Source: Dietzia alimentaria 72 (lineage in GTDB: Bacteria > Actinomycetota > Actinomycetes > Mycobacteriales > Mycobacteriaceae). From it: a DNA stretch of 64,000 nt. The number at the start of each line of letters is the position of its first letter. Position 1 is the first letter of the stretch. Made by a program: the position numbers and the translations under genes. This document shows, piece after piece, positions 17,569 through 25,372 of this stretch. The DNA is taken from NCBI RefSeq assembly GCF_000226215.1, contig NZ_AGFF01000025.1:94134-158133 (forward strand), read 5' to 3'. The notes beneath the pieces are model-generated. The model searched no databases, had not been told where the DNA came from, and saw only the letters and a list, made by a program, of their open reading frames with translations.

Positions 17569-18416
17569 TTCCCGGCTACCCGAAGCCGTCGACGGCGGTG
17601 GTCACGGTGTGCACTCCAGATCGGAAGGAGCACCTGCGCTCCCAGCGCCGCGCCCTGGCCGTTCACCTACCCGGCGCCCAGCACATCGTGGTGCTGCCGA
17701 CTCGGCCGGGCAGCGAAGAGTTGGCCGCGGAACTCGCCACAGACGGGGCCCTCCCCCTGGAGGTTCCCGCAGGACCCGATCTGCCAGTGGCCCGGTGCCG
17801 CAATCTGGGAGGGGACCGCGCGGCGGAGCTTGCTGAGCTGATCATCTTCCTGGACGTGGACTGCATGCCGGGCCCCGATCTGAGAACCCGGTACAGCGAG
17901 CTCCCGCCGAATGCGGTGGGGCTCGGGCCGGTGACCTATCTGCCCGAGTCCGCGGGGGCGCCCTACCCGGACGATCTGCCCGGCTTCACCGATCCGCATC
18001 CGGCGCGGCCGTTCCCCGAGGAGGGGCTCCGGCAGCTGGAGACCGACGAGTTCGGGATGTTCTGGTCGCTGTCGTTCGCTCTTCACTCCGAACTCTGGAA
18101 GCGGCTCCGGTTTGAGTTCGGGGCATTTGACGAGGTCTACACCGGCTACGGTGCGGAGGACACTGACTTCGGCCGCCGGCTGCTGTACCGCCGCGTCCCT
18201 GTGGTGCTGGTGGCGGGCGCTCACGTGTATCACCGGTGGCATCCGGTATCGGATCCGCCGGTCGAGCACCTCGGGGACCTGCTGCGCAACGGCGCCCACT
18301 TCGCTGAACGCTGGGGGGAGTGGCCCGCACCGGGCTGGTTCGCGGAGTTTGAGCGGCGGGGCCTGGTCCGACGCGAGGGCAACGGGTGGGTGGCGGCGGA
18401 CCCGCCGCCCGCCTAG
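17565..18416 (+). CDS. Glycosyltransferase family 2 (galactosyltransferase-like)
   Basis: 283 residues from GTG 17565 (GTGA overlap, GGAGGTG eight bases upstream). TAVVTVCTPDRKEHLRSQRRAL, LPVARCRNLGG, the metal-binding LIIFLDVDCMPG, and the late motif TGYGAEDTDFGRRLLYRR (acidic pair) place it with GT2/GT7 C-terminal galactosyltransferase-like enzymes. A His-containing VYHRWHPVSDPP loop follows. Last gene of the island; a large hairpin lies 17 bases downstream. Confidence 0.85.
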   Translation: MIPGYPKPSTAVVTVCTPDRKEHLRSQRRALAVHLPGAQHIVVLPTRPGSEELAAELATDGALPLEVPAGPDLPVARCRNLGGDRAAELAELIIFLDVDCMPGPDLRTRYSELPPNAVGLGPVTYLPESAGAPYPDDLPGFTDPHPARPFPEEGLRQLETDEFGMFWSLSFALHSELWKRLRFEFGAFDEVYTGYGAEDTDFGRRLLYRRVPVVLVAGAHVYHRWHPVSDPPVEHLGDLLRNGAHFAERWGEWPAPGWFAEFERRGLVRREGNGWVAADPPPA

Positions 18417-18433
18417 CCCGCCCCGCCCCGCCC

Positions 18434-18497
18434 CGCCGAGCAGAGTGTTCTGCGCGTATCGCCCGAGTGACGGGTGCGCGAAACACTCTTCTCGGCG
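18434..18497. terminator. Long imperfect hairpin between convergent genes
   Basis: Arms CGCCGAG-c-AGAGTGTT (18434-18449) and ACACTCT-t-CTCGGCG (18483-18497) pair with one central mismatch, then an inner stem GCGCG/TGCGC and a small inner CGCCC/GGGTG stem extend it. It stands between the last GT gene (+) and the ABC ATPase (-). Probable bidirectional terminator; a repeat element cannot be excluded. Confidence 0.6.
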
Positions 18498-18545
18498 AGG
18501 TGGGTGGCCCTGGATGGGCGCGACCGGGGCGTGGAGCCGGGGCGG

Positions 18546-19337
18546 TCAGCCCAGGAATGCCTGGTCGGAGAGGGTGGCGCCCTTGATCTTGGTGAACTCG
18601 CGCAGCAGATCTTGGACGGTCAGTGCCGACTTGGTCTCGGCGTCCGCCTCGTAGACGATCTGCCCCTCGTGCATCATGATCAGGCGGTTACCCAGCCGGA
18701 TGGCCTGCTCCATGTTGTGAGTCACCATGAGCGTGGTCAGTCCACCGGTGTAGACGATCCGCTGGGTGAGCGTGGTGACCAGTTCCGCGCGCTGCGGGTC
18801 GAGTGCCGCCGTGTGCTCGTCGAGGAGCATGATGCGTGGCTCCGTGAAACCGGCCATCAGGAGCGACAGTGCCTGCCGCTGGCCGCCAGAGAGCAATCCC
18901 ACCTTGGCGGTGAGCCGGTCCTCGAGACCCAGCTCCAGCATGGCGAGTTGCTCGGCGAAACTCCCCCGCCGCTTCTTGCTGAGGCTTGGCCTGAGAGACC
19001 GGGACTTGCCGCGCAGCAGCGCCAGCGACAGGTTCTCCTCGATCGTGAGATTGGGCGCGGTCCCGGCGAGCGGGTCCTGGAATACACGGCCGATGTACTT
19101 GGCGCGCTTGTAGTCGGGAAGTCGGTTGACCGAGGTCCCGTCGATCTCGATGCCACCGGTGTCCACCGGGAGACGGCCGGAGATGGCGTTGAGCAGGGTC
19201 GATTTGCCGGCGCCGTTGGAGCCGATCACGGTGACGAAGTCGCCCTCGTCGAGACGCAGGGTCAGATCGTGCAGTGCCCTGCGCTCGTTGACGGTGCCCG
19301 GGAAGAAGGTCTTGGACACCTTGCTCACGTTCAGCAT
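18546..19337 (-). CDS. ABC transporter ATP-binding protein (TrpZ-like)
   Basis: 263 residues. Walker A is GSNGAGKSTL, the signature is LSGGQRQALSL, and Walker B is RIMLLDEHTAAL followed by the H-loop MVTHNM. ATG 19337 has AGGAGG seven bases upstream. ATG 19343 overlaps the permease stop but sits one base from that RBS. It is the last gene of a three-gene ABC operon read leftward (binding protein, permease, ATPase), homologous in layout to TrpXYZ aromatic amino acid importers. Confidence 0.87.
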   Translation of the reverse strand: MLNVSKVSKTFFPGTVNERRALHDLTLRLDEGDFVTVIGSNGAGKSTLLNAISGRLPVDTGGIEIDGTSVNRLPDYKRAKYIGRVFQDPLAGTAPNLTIEENLSLALLRGKSRSLRPSLSKKRRGSFAEQLAMLELGLEDRLTAKVGLLSGGQRQALSLLMAGFTEPRIMLLDEHTAALDPQRAELVTTLTQRIVYTGGLTTLMVTHNMEQAIRLGNRLIMMHEGQIVYEADAETKSALTVQDLLREFTKIKGATLSDQAFLG

Positions 19338-19339
19338 GG

Positions 19340-20314
19340 TCATGCCTCCTTGGCGCCGGTGGCTGCGGCATCGGCGGAACCGGGGCCCGCGTCGACGGTG
19401 GTTCCGGCCCCCGCCGCCGCGCGTTCGTTGGCCGCGACGGCCGTGGTGGGTTTGCGACCGAACCGGCTCCCGGCGCCCTTCCACCGGGGGAGCAGAAGCG
19501 CCACCACCACGAGGAGCGCGGTGACTGCCTTCATGTCGTTCGGGTTAAGGCCCACGCGCAGCGCGGCGAAGATGATGAGCTGGTAGAGCAGTGCGCCCAG
19601 GATGACGGCGAACGTGGCCAGCACGAGCTTGCGCTGACCGAGGATGGCCTGACCGATGATCACCGAGGCCAGGCCCACCAGGATGAGGCCGATACCCATC
19701 GAGACGTCCGCGAACCCGCGGTACTGCGCGAGCAGCGCACCGCACATGCCAACGAACCCGTTGGACAGCGACAGCGTGAGGGTCTTGGTGAAGTCGGTGG
19801 AGACTCCGAACGAGGCGATCATGGGCCCGTTGTCGCCGGTCGCGCGAATGGACAGCCCGAGGTCGGTGGTGAGAAACCAGACCACGACGAGCCCGAGCAG
19901 TACGACGGCCAGCAGGAGGACGCCGACCCCGCCCCAGGTGCCGAGTAGTCCGGCATCCTCGAGCGGGGTGAATACCGTGTCCTGCCGTAGGAGCGGGACG
20001 TTGGCCCCGTCCATGATCCGCAGGTTGACGGACCACAGCGCGATCATCGTGAGGATACCGGCGAGGAGGCCGTCGATCTTTCCCTTGGTGTGCAACAGCC
20101 CGGTGATCGTGCCCGCCAGGAACCCGGTGACGAAACCCGCGAGGGTCGCGAGCACCGGGTTCCAGCCGCTGGTGATCATCATGGCCGCAGTGGCGGCACC
20201 GGTGGTGAAGCTGCCGTCAACGGTGAGGTCGGGGAAGTTGAGCACGCGGAAGGTCAGGAAGACCCCCAGCGCCATGACCCCGTAGATCAGGCCGACCTCG
20301 ACGGTGCCAATCAC
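19340..20314 (-). CDS. ABC transporter permease (TrpY-like)
   Basis: 324 residues, about eight to nine membrane segments from the N-terminus (VGLIYGVMALGVFLTFRVLNF) on. DLTVDGSFTTGAA and IRATGDNGPMIASFG are typical of the LivH/RbsC-related permeases of the PF04392-linked transporters. The C-terminal tail (about 290-324) is hydrophilic and rich in Ala and Gly. The start overlaps the stop of the binding-protein gene by four bases. Confidence 0.86.
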   Translation of the reverse strand: MIGTVEVGLIYGVMALGVFLTFRVLNFPDLTVDGSFTTGAATAAMMITSGWNPVLATLAGFVTGFLAGTITGLLHTKGKIDGLLAGILTMIALWSVNLRIMDGANVPLLRQDTVFTPLEDAGLLGTWGGVGVLLLAVVLLGLVVVWFLTTDLGLSIRATGDNGPMIASFGVSTDFTKTLTLSLSNGFVGMCGALLAQYRGFADVSMGIGLILVGLASVIIGQAILGQRKLVLATFAVILGALLYQLIIFAALRVGLNPNDMKAVTALLVVVALLLPRWKGAGSRFGRKPTTAVAANERAAAGAGTTVDAGPGSADAAATGAKEA

Positions 20315-21291
20315 TTCTTCTCAGCCTGGGCCAGGATGTCCTCGGGGATGGTCACACCCTGACGCTTGGCAGCGGCCTCGTTGACGACGTAGGTGAGCTC
20401 GGAGGCGGTCTCGACGGGCATGGTGGCCGGATCCGCATCGTCCTGCAGGATGCGCAGCGCCATCTCGCCGGTCTGGCGACCCAGCTCGGTGTAGTCGATG
20501 CCCAGGGTGGCGACGGCGCCGCCCTCGACGGTGCCCTCCTCCGCGGCGATTACGGGGATCTGCTTGCTCTCGGCCACCTGGATGAGCGAGGCGATGCCGG
20601 AGACGACCATGTTGTCGGTGGGGACGTAGATCGCGTCCACGTCGCCCAGTGCCTCGACGGCCTGCTGGATCTCGTTGACCGTGGTGACGGTCTGCGTCTT
20701 GATCTCGAGATCGAGCGGGCCAGCGGCCTCCTTGGCCTGATCCACCTGCACCTGCGAGTTGACCTCCCCCGAGGCGTAGACGATGCCGACGGTCTCGGCG
20801 TCCGGGACCAGCTCCTTGAGAAGCTCGAGCTGCTGCTCGATCGGGGCGGCGTCCGAGGTGCCGGTGACGTTGGCGCCCGGGGCGTCCATCGAGTCGACGA
20901 GCTCGGCCGAGACCGGATCGGTGACGGCGGTGAACAGGAGGGGGACGTCCCTGAGGTTCTGCGCCATGGCCTGTGCGGCGGGGGTAGCCACGGCCAGGGC
21001 GAGATCGAGATCGTCGCTCGCGAACTGCTGCGCAATGGTCAGCGCGGTGCCCTGCTCACCGTTGGCGTTCTGCTCGTCGAACTCCACGTCGACGCCCGCG
21101 TCGGCGAAGGCCTGCTTGAAGCCCTCGGTGGCGGCGTCGAGGGCCGGGTGCTGGACGAGCTGGTTGATGCCGATCGTGTACGACTCGTCGCCGCCTGAGG
21201 CGCCGCCTCCGGAGTCATTACTGCAGCCTGCGAGGACGAGTGCCGAGGTGGCGACGAGTCCGGTGATGAGCTTCGCGCGTGAGAATGCCAT
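20311..21291 (-). CDS. ABC transporter substrate-binding lipoprotein (TrpX-like)
   Basis: 326 residues. The signal peptide ends in a perfect lipobox, LVLAGC (Cys22 expected to be lipidated), followed by a Gly/Ser linker. The mature part matches PF04392: IGINQLVQHPALDAATEGFKQ, AVATPAAQAMAQNL, LFTAVTDPVSAELV, and YVPTDNMVVSGIASLIQ. TrpX of streptococci imports tryptophan, and other members take up tyrosine or unknown ligands. It is the first gene of the operon. A possible -10 TAGCCT lies about 100 bases upstream. No T-box or trp leader is seen. Confidence 0.86.
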   Translation of the reverse strand: MAFSRAKLITGLVATSALVLAGCSNDSGGGASGGDESYTIGINQLVQHPALDAATEGFKQAFADAGVDVEFDEQNANGEQGTALTIAQQFASDDLDLALAVATPAAQAMAQNLRDVPLLFTAVTDPVSAELVDSMDAPGANVTGTSDAAPIEQQLELLKELVPDAETVGIVYASGEVNSQVQVDQAKEAAGPLDLEIKTQTVTTVNEIQQAVEALGDVDAIYVPTDNMVVSGIASLIQVAESKQIPVIAAEEGTVEGGAVATLGIDYTELGRQTGEMALRILQDDADPATMPVETASELTYVVNEAAAKRQGVTIPEDILAQAEKK

Positions 21292-21396
21292 GTGCCATGC
21301 CTTATCTACGCCTCACGCCTGAACGCGAGGGGCCGGATGCGTGAACGGTGCTGGTACAAGAGGCTACCGGGTCATCCCGACATGGTGAGCCCGGAC

Positions 21397-22200
21397 TCAC
21401 CTCACCGGCTGCTGCGCCGCCCGCTCGCTTTCTGCCAGCTCGCGCTTCCAGGTTCGGAATCCCTCCTGCGAACGCCCGCGCCGCCAGTACCCCGAGATCG
21501 ACGCCCGCGCCACGGGGAGCTGCCGCTCGTTGCGCAGGTAGGGCCGCAGATGCTTCATCACCGTCTCGGCCTCTCCGTGGACGAAGGCGTGGACGTCCCC
21601 GCCCGGCCACGTCATGTCGCGGACCGCCCGGACCAGCGGGGCGTCGCCCTCGATCTCTCCGGCGCCCGCCTCGGCAGAAGAGGATCCGCGGTGCACCCAG
21701 GCGATCTCCACGCCCGCCGGCGCGGTGAGGTCGATCTCGTTGTCGTCGTCCTCGACCTCGAGGAAGACAGCGCCCACGGCGTCGTCAGGCAGTGACTCCA
21801 GCGCGTTGGCGACCGCTGGGATGGCGGTCTCGTCACCCGCCAACAGGTGAAAGTCAGCTGTCGGGTCCGGCCGGTACCCGCCGCCGGGTCCGCGGACCAC
21901 GACCTCGGTGCCGGGCGCGACCGATTGCGCCCACGGTCCGGCCACGCCCTCGTTGCCGTGGGCGACGACGTCGATCCAGACCTCACGTGCCTCCGCGTCC
22001 ACGCACCGGACGGTGAAGGTGCGGATGGCCACGTCGCCTGCGTGCGGTAGTTCGAGCTTGACGTAGCTGTCGGTCTCACTGCGCTCGACAAACGAGTCGA
22101 ACCCGTCACCACCCAGGACGACCCGCACCAGGTGTGCGGTCACCTGCTCCGTTCGTAGCACCGCAAGGGTGAACGGGGTGCGGGACTGGGTGCGGGTCAC
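21397..22200 (-). CDS. Siderophore-interacting protein (ferric-siderophore reductase)
   Basis: 267 residues, GTG start with AAGGAG eight bases upstream. SIP family: N-terminal FAD-binding barrel (YVKLELPH; AIRTFTVRCVD, the R-x-Y/F-T flavin motif) and a C-terminal NAD(P)H-type domain (LLAGDETAIPAVANALESL; FVHGEAETVMKHLRPYL; SGYWRRGRSQEGF). It reduces ferric siderophore in the cytoplasm to release iron. An IdeR/DtxR box 35 bases upstream fits iron-repressed expression. Confidence 0.9.
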   Translation of the reverse strand: MTRTQSRTPFTLAVLRTEQVTAHLVRVVLGGDGFDSFVERSETDSYVKLELPHAGDVAIRTFTVRCVDAEAREVWIDVVAHGNEGVAGPWAQSVAPGTEVVVRGPGGGYRPDPTADFHLLAGDETAIPAVANALESLPDDAVGAVFLEVEDDDNEIDLTAPAGVEIAWVHRGSSSAEAGAGEIEGDAPLVRAVRDMTWPGGDVHAFVHGEAETVMKHLRPYLRNERQLPVARASISGYWRRGRSQEGFRTWKRELAESERAAQQPVR

Positions 22201-22234
22201 GACAATGCTCCTTCGATCCGGGATGGCTACCTAC

Positions 22235-22254
22235 AAGTTAGGCTACCCTAACTT
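22235..22254. promoter_or_regulatory. IdeR/DtxR iron box
   Basis: AAGTTAGG-CTAC-CCTAACTT: perfect 8-bp arms that match the DtxR/IdeR consensus (TTAGG...CCTAA). On the minus strand it covers TAGCCT, a likely -10, upstream of the siderophore-interacting protein gene. Iron-loaded IdeR should block the promoter. Confidence 0.82.
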
Positions 22255-22285
22255 GGGGCCGGAGCGGTGTCGCCGCCTTCAGGCA

Positions 22286-22831
22286 TCACCCTTCGTTGTA
22301 TCGAATGTCGGACCTTCCCGTGTACGGCACCAGGCTGGAACCGTCGCCCAGGTCGTCCCGGCCGATGGTTCCCAGGCTTCCGTCTTGATGCAGGATCACG
22401 GCGGCGACGTCCGCCAGTGACCCCTTGCCGGACTGACGTACAGCTGTATGGATGTCCTCCTCGAGGAGCCGGTGGCTGCGCAGGGTTCGATCCTGAATGC
22501 GGCCTTCGTAGTAGAGGAGGACAGGCGGGTTGTCGACCAGGGCGCGCACGCGCGGGGATCGGGCCCGGGCGGCGGCGAAGAGCCACTGGACACCGACCAG
22601 TAACACCAGCACGACGACCGTCTGGGCCAACGGCACGGTGGTGGCGGTGAGCGTGCGCCCGAACGCCGAACCGATGGTCACCGCCACGATGAAGTCCAGC
22701 GGCGTCATCTTGGCCATCGTTCGCGGGCCGGACACGCGCAGGATCACGACGAGCGCGACGAAGCCGCAGAGGACCATGACGACGGAATGGACGATGGGTC
22801 CCCAGCCGTCCCAGAAAAGTGTGGAGTTCAT
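22286..22831 (-). CDS. DUF421 (YetF-like) membrane protein
   Basis: 181 residues from ATG 22831. A TTG at 22867 would extend it into the upstream gene and is less likely. Three N-terminal membrane helices (about 8-90) contain RVSGPRTMAKMTPLDFIVAVTIGSAFG, the core DUF421/YetF signature. A soluble domain follows with VDNPPVLLYYEGRI and SLADVAAVILHQDGSLGTI. Function unknown; YetF-like proteins are linked to spore or stress physiology in Bacillus. It lies 25 bases downstream of the TauE gene. Confidence 0.82.
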   Translation of the reverse strand: MNSTLFWDGWGPIVHSVVMVLCGFVALVVILRVSGPRTMAKMTPLDFIVAVTIGSAFGRTLTATTVPLAQTVVVLVLLVGVQWLFAAARARSPRVRALVDNPPVLLYYEGRIQDRTLRSHRLLEEDIHTAVRQSGKGSLADVAAVILHQDGSLGTIGRDDLGDGSSLVPYTGRSDIRYNEG

Positions 22832-22856
22832 ACGGGCGATCGTGCGCGTAGCGCGC

Positions 22857-23750
22857 TCACGGGGCAACCGGCCTCGGCAGAACCTCCGCAGGTGGCGAGG
22901 TTCGGAGGGGGCACCGGTCCTTGGCGGCGACCACGCAGATCGCTGCGGCTATAGCCAGGACCGCGACGATGCCCAGGATGATCGGGGCGGCGGGGAAGGG
23001 CAGCTCCTGCGACAGGACGAACGCGCCCATGAGCAGGACGAAGTATCCGAATCCCTTGCGGAGAGCCTTCTCGGGCACCACGGAGGTGAGCCGCACGCCG
23101 ACGAAGGAGCCGACGACGGCGGCGGCGGTGACTGCCCCTACGAGCGGCCAGTCGAGGCTGACCGACGTCATGTACCCGGCGAGCCCGGCAAAGGACTTCA
23201 TCGCAATGACCAACAGGGAGGTGCCCACGGCGGCGGTCATCGGCAGGCCGGCCAGCAGAACAAGCGCCGGAACCACCAGGAACCCGCCTCCTGCACCGAC
23301 CAAGCCGGTCGCGGCACCCACCACGAGCCCGTCCAGGAGGATCCGCCACAGCGGGTGGTGATGCGCCCGGGGCTGACCGTCCGTGTCTTTACGGCCCTTG
23401 ATCATCGCGCCGGCGGTTGCGAGCATCATGATCGCGAACGCAATCATCAGGGCGGTGCCGGGGATGTAACCCCCGGCCAGTCCTCCGAGGAACGCGCCGA
23501 CCATCCCTGCGGCACCGAAGATCAGCCCTGTCCGCCATTGGACGTTGCCCATCCGGGCGTGGCCGATCATGCTCACGAAAGATGTGGCGCCGACGACGAA
23601 CAGCGAGGTCGCGATGGCTTCCCGAGGGTCGAGACCGCCGATGTAGGTCAGCAGCGGAACCACGAGGATGGAACCGCCCCCGCCGAGCAGGCCCAGGGAC
23701 AGGCCGACCAGGACGGCCAGACCCACGACGATAATCGTGGTGATATCCAT
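22857..23750 (-). CDS. TauE/SafE family sulfite or sulfur-compound exporter
   Basis: 297 residues. Two repeats of the TauE fold: GLSLGLLGGGGSILVVPLL near the N-terminus and AATGLVGAGGGFLVVPALVLL in the middle, each with the glycine-rich loop, and about eight membrane helices. RBS AGGAAAGGAAT is upstream of ATG 23750. It follows the CstB-like persulfide enzyme by 36 bases, as in S. aureus and other cst operons, so export of sulfite or thiosulfate produced from persulfide is the likely role. Confidence 0.87.
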   Translation of the reverse strand: MDITTIIVVGLAVLVGLSLGLLGGGGSILVVPLLTYIGGLDPREAIATSLFVVGATSFVSMIGHARMGNVQWRTGLIFGAAGMVGAFLGGLAGGYIPGTALMIAFAIMMLATAGAMIKGRKDTDGQPRAHHHPLWRILLDGLVVGAATGLVGAGGGFLVVPALVLLAGLPMTAAVGTSLLVIAMKSFAGLAGYMTSVSLDWPLVGAVTAAAVVGSFVGVRLTSVVPEKALRKGFGYFVLLMGAFVLSQELPFPAAPIILGIVAVLAIAAAICVVAAKDRCPLRTSPPAEVLPRPVAP

Positions 23751-23786
23751 GGAAGATTCCTTTCTGCGGCGGGGCGGTCGGGTTGA

Positions 23787-25181
23787 TCAGGCGGTGGCGA
23801 GGTTGCGGGACGACCAGGCCTCGTAGCTGCCCTCGAGCTCCACGACGCGGTAGCCCGCGCGACGGAGCGCGCTGGCGGTGACCGAGTTGCGGACGCCGGT
23901 CTGGCAATAGGTCACGATCGGCCCGCCGGTGGGGATCTGGTCGAGGTTCCACAGAGCGCGCCCGCCGCTGAGCTGCACCGACCCCGGGATATGGCCGTCG
24001 GAGTGCTCGGTTTTGTTCCGCACGTCCAGGACCATCGCCGCGTCGAAGGATGCGAGCTCGTCGGGGCTGATCGTCTCGGGGGTCGTCATCGGCAGGCCCT
24101 CGAGGCTGGTGGTGTACCCGGTGACGGTGTCGATCCCGACGCGGATCAGGTGGTCACGCAGCTGCTCGGCCACGTCTCGGTCCTCGGCGAGGACCACCAG
24201 CGGGGTGTCCTCGCGCTCGGGGTTGTAGACCCAGGCGCCGTAGGAAGCGGCCTTGTCGACGCCGGGGATGTTGAGCGAGCCGGGAACGGTGCCGGCGTGG
24301 ACCTCGTCCTGGTCGCGGGTGTCGACGACGACGACCTCATCCGCCTCGAGAGCCTTGGCGAGCTCGGCGGAGCCGTATTCGCGCAGCGGGGCCGGTGTGC
24401 CGAGGACGGCGGGGCCGTCCCTGTTCTGGCGCTTCATCCGGCCGAAGTAGGCGTGAGCGTCCGGTTGGCCGTCGAGCAGTTCGTTGACGAAGCCCTGCTC
24501 GTCGTCGTTGTCGATGTACCCGCCCCACCACGCGAAGCGCCGCTCGTAGCCGACGCTGGTGGACGGCAGGGCGCCCAGGGCCTTGCCGCAGGCGCTACCC
24601 GAGCCGTGGCCGGGAAAGACCTGGACGTGGTCGGGAAGCGTGATGAAGGAGTCCTTCAGGCTGCGGAAGATCTGCTTGGCTCCCTCGAAGCGGGTGTCGA
24701 CCCCGCCCGCGGCCTCGTCGAGGAGGTCGGGCCGGCCGAGATCACCGGAGAAAACGAAGTCACCGGTCAGCATGTATCCCGGGCTATCGGCGAAGGCGCC
24801 GTCAGTGATCAGGAACGACAGGTGCTCCGGGGTGTGCCCCGGCGTGTGCACGGCCTCGACGGTGATATTGCCGAGCTTCAGTTGGTCTCCGTGGTGGAGG
24901 CGTTCGGCTTCGAAGCCGTACTGCCAGTCGTCGCCGCCCTCGCCAGAGACGTAGATGGTCGCTCCGGTGGCCTCGGCGAGTTCGCGGGTCCCTGAAAGGT
25001 AGTCGGCGTGGATGTGGGTCTCGGTGACGGCGGTGATCGTCATGCCGTGGCGGGCGGCCAGATCGAGGTATTCGCGGACGTCGCGGCGGGCGTCGACCAC
25101 CACTGCCTCACCCTTGGCCTGGCAGCCGATGAAGTAGCCGGCCTGTGCAAGGTCTTCGTCATAGATGCGTTCGAGAAGCAT
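23787..25181 (-). CDS. CstB-like persulfide dioxygenase/rhodanese
   Basis: 464 residues. The N-terminal metallo-beta-lactamase domain (about 1-250) has THIHADYLSG (His-X-His-X-Asp) and TPGHTPEHLSFL, plus GDFVFSGDLGRPDLL, the ETHE1-like non-heme iron site. Two rhodanese domains follow: the first (about 265-355) lacks a catalytic Cys, and the second (about 365-464) has YCQTGVRNS with the active Cys. This is the CstB arrangement (444 residues in S. aureus), which turns low-molecular-weight persulfide into thiosulfate or sulfite. RBS AAGGAG is nine bases before ATG 25181. First gene of the operon. Confidence 0.88.
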   Translation of the reverse strand: MLLERIYDEDLAQAGYFIGCQAKGEAVVVDARRDVREYLDLAARHGMTITAVTETHIHADYLSGTRELAEATGATIYVSGEGGDDWQYGFEAERLHHGDQLKLGNITVEAVHTPGHTPEHLSFLITDGAFADSPGYMLTGDFVFSGDLGRPDLLDEAAGGVDTRFEGAKQIFRSLKDSFITLPDHVQVFPGHGSGSACGKALGALPSTSVGYERRFAWWGGYIDNDDEQGFVNELLDGQPDAHAYFGRMKRQNRDGPAVLGTPAPLREYGSAELAKALEADEVVVVDTRDQDEVHAGTVPGSLNIPGVDKAASYGAWVYNPEREDTPLVVLAEDRDVAEQLRDHLIRVGIDTVTGYTTSLEGLPMTTPETISPDELASFDAAMVLDVRNKTEHSDGHIPGSVQLSGGRALWNLDQIPTGGPIVTYCQTGVRNSVTASALRRAGYRVVELEGSYEAWSSRNLATA

Positions 25182-25227
25182 TGCGCTCTCCTTGTCGATC
25201 GGGGTTCGTCGCGAGGTGCGTGCTTTG

Positions 25228-25256
25228 AGAATACATACCCCCCAGGGTATCTACAA
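25228..25256 (-). promoter_or_regulatory. CsoR/CstR-type operator inside the cstB-like promoter
   Basis: On the minus strand TTGTAG (25256-25251) and TATTCT (25233-25228) are 17 bases apart. The spacer is filled by ATACCC-TGGG-GGGTAT (25250-25235), the palindrome recognised by CsoR-family repressors including persulfide-sensing CstR. No CsoR-family gene lies in the window, so the repressor must be encoded elsewhere. Confidence 0.72.
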
Positions 25257-25290
25257 GGGGCGCTAGCGAGGTGTTGTCCGCCACAAAAAC

Positions 25291-25326
25291 TTGCACGGGC
25301 TGTGCAATCGTGCAGCTGTCATGCAA
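25291..25326. promoter_or_regulatory. Tandem TGCA-N7-TGCA palindromes upstream of mmpL
   Basis: The first unit is TTGCAC-N5-GTGCAA (25291-25307, perfect). The second is a weaker copy with TGCA cores at 25311 and 25322. Within each unit the cores start 11 bases apart, and the two units start 19 bases apart. They end about 20 bases before a possible -10 (TAGTAC, 25346-25351). Probable operator of the TetR encoded after mmpL. Confidence 0.55.
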
Positions 25327-25372
25327 AATTGCGAGGGTTCGCGAGTAGTACCTACGCAGGAGGGGCCAGCGC

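Noticed and set aside
18417..18437. CCCCG tandem run after the last glycosyltransferase gene
   Set aside because: Short low-complexity run; only the adjacent hairpin (18434-18497) has clear structure.
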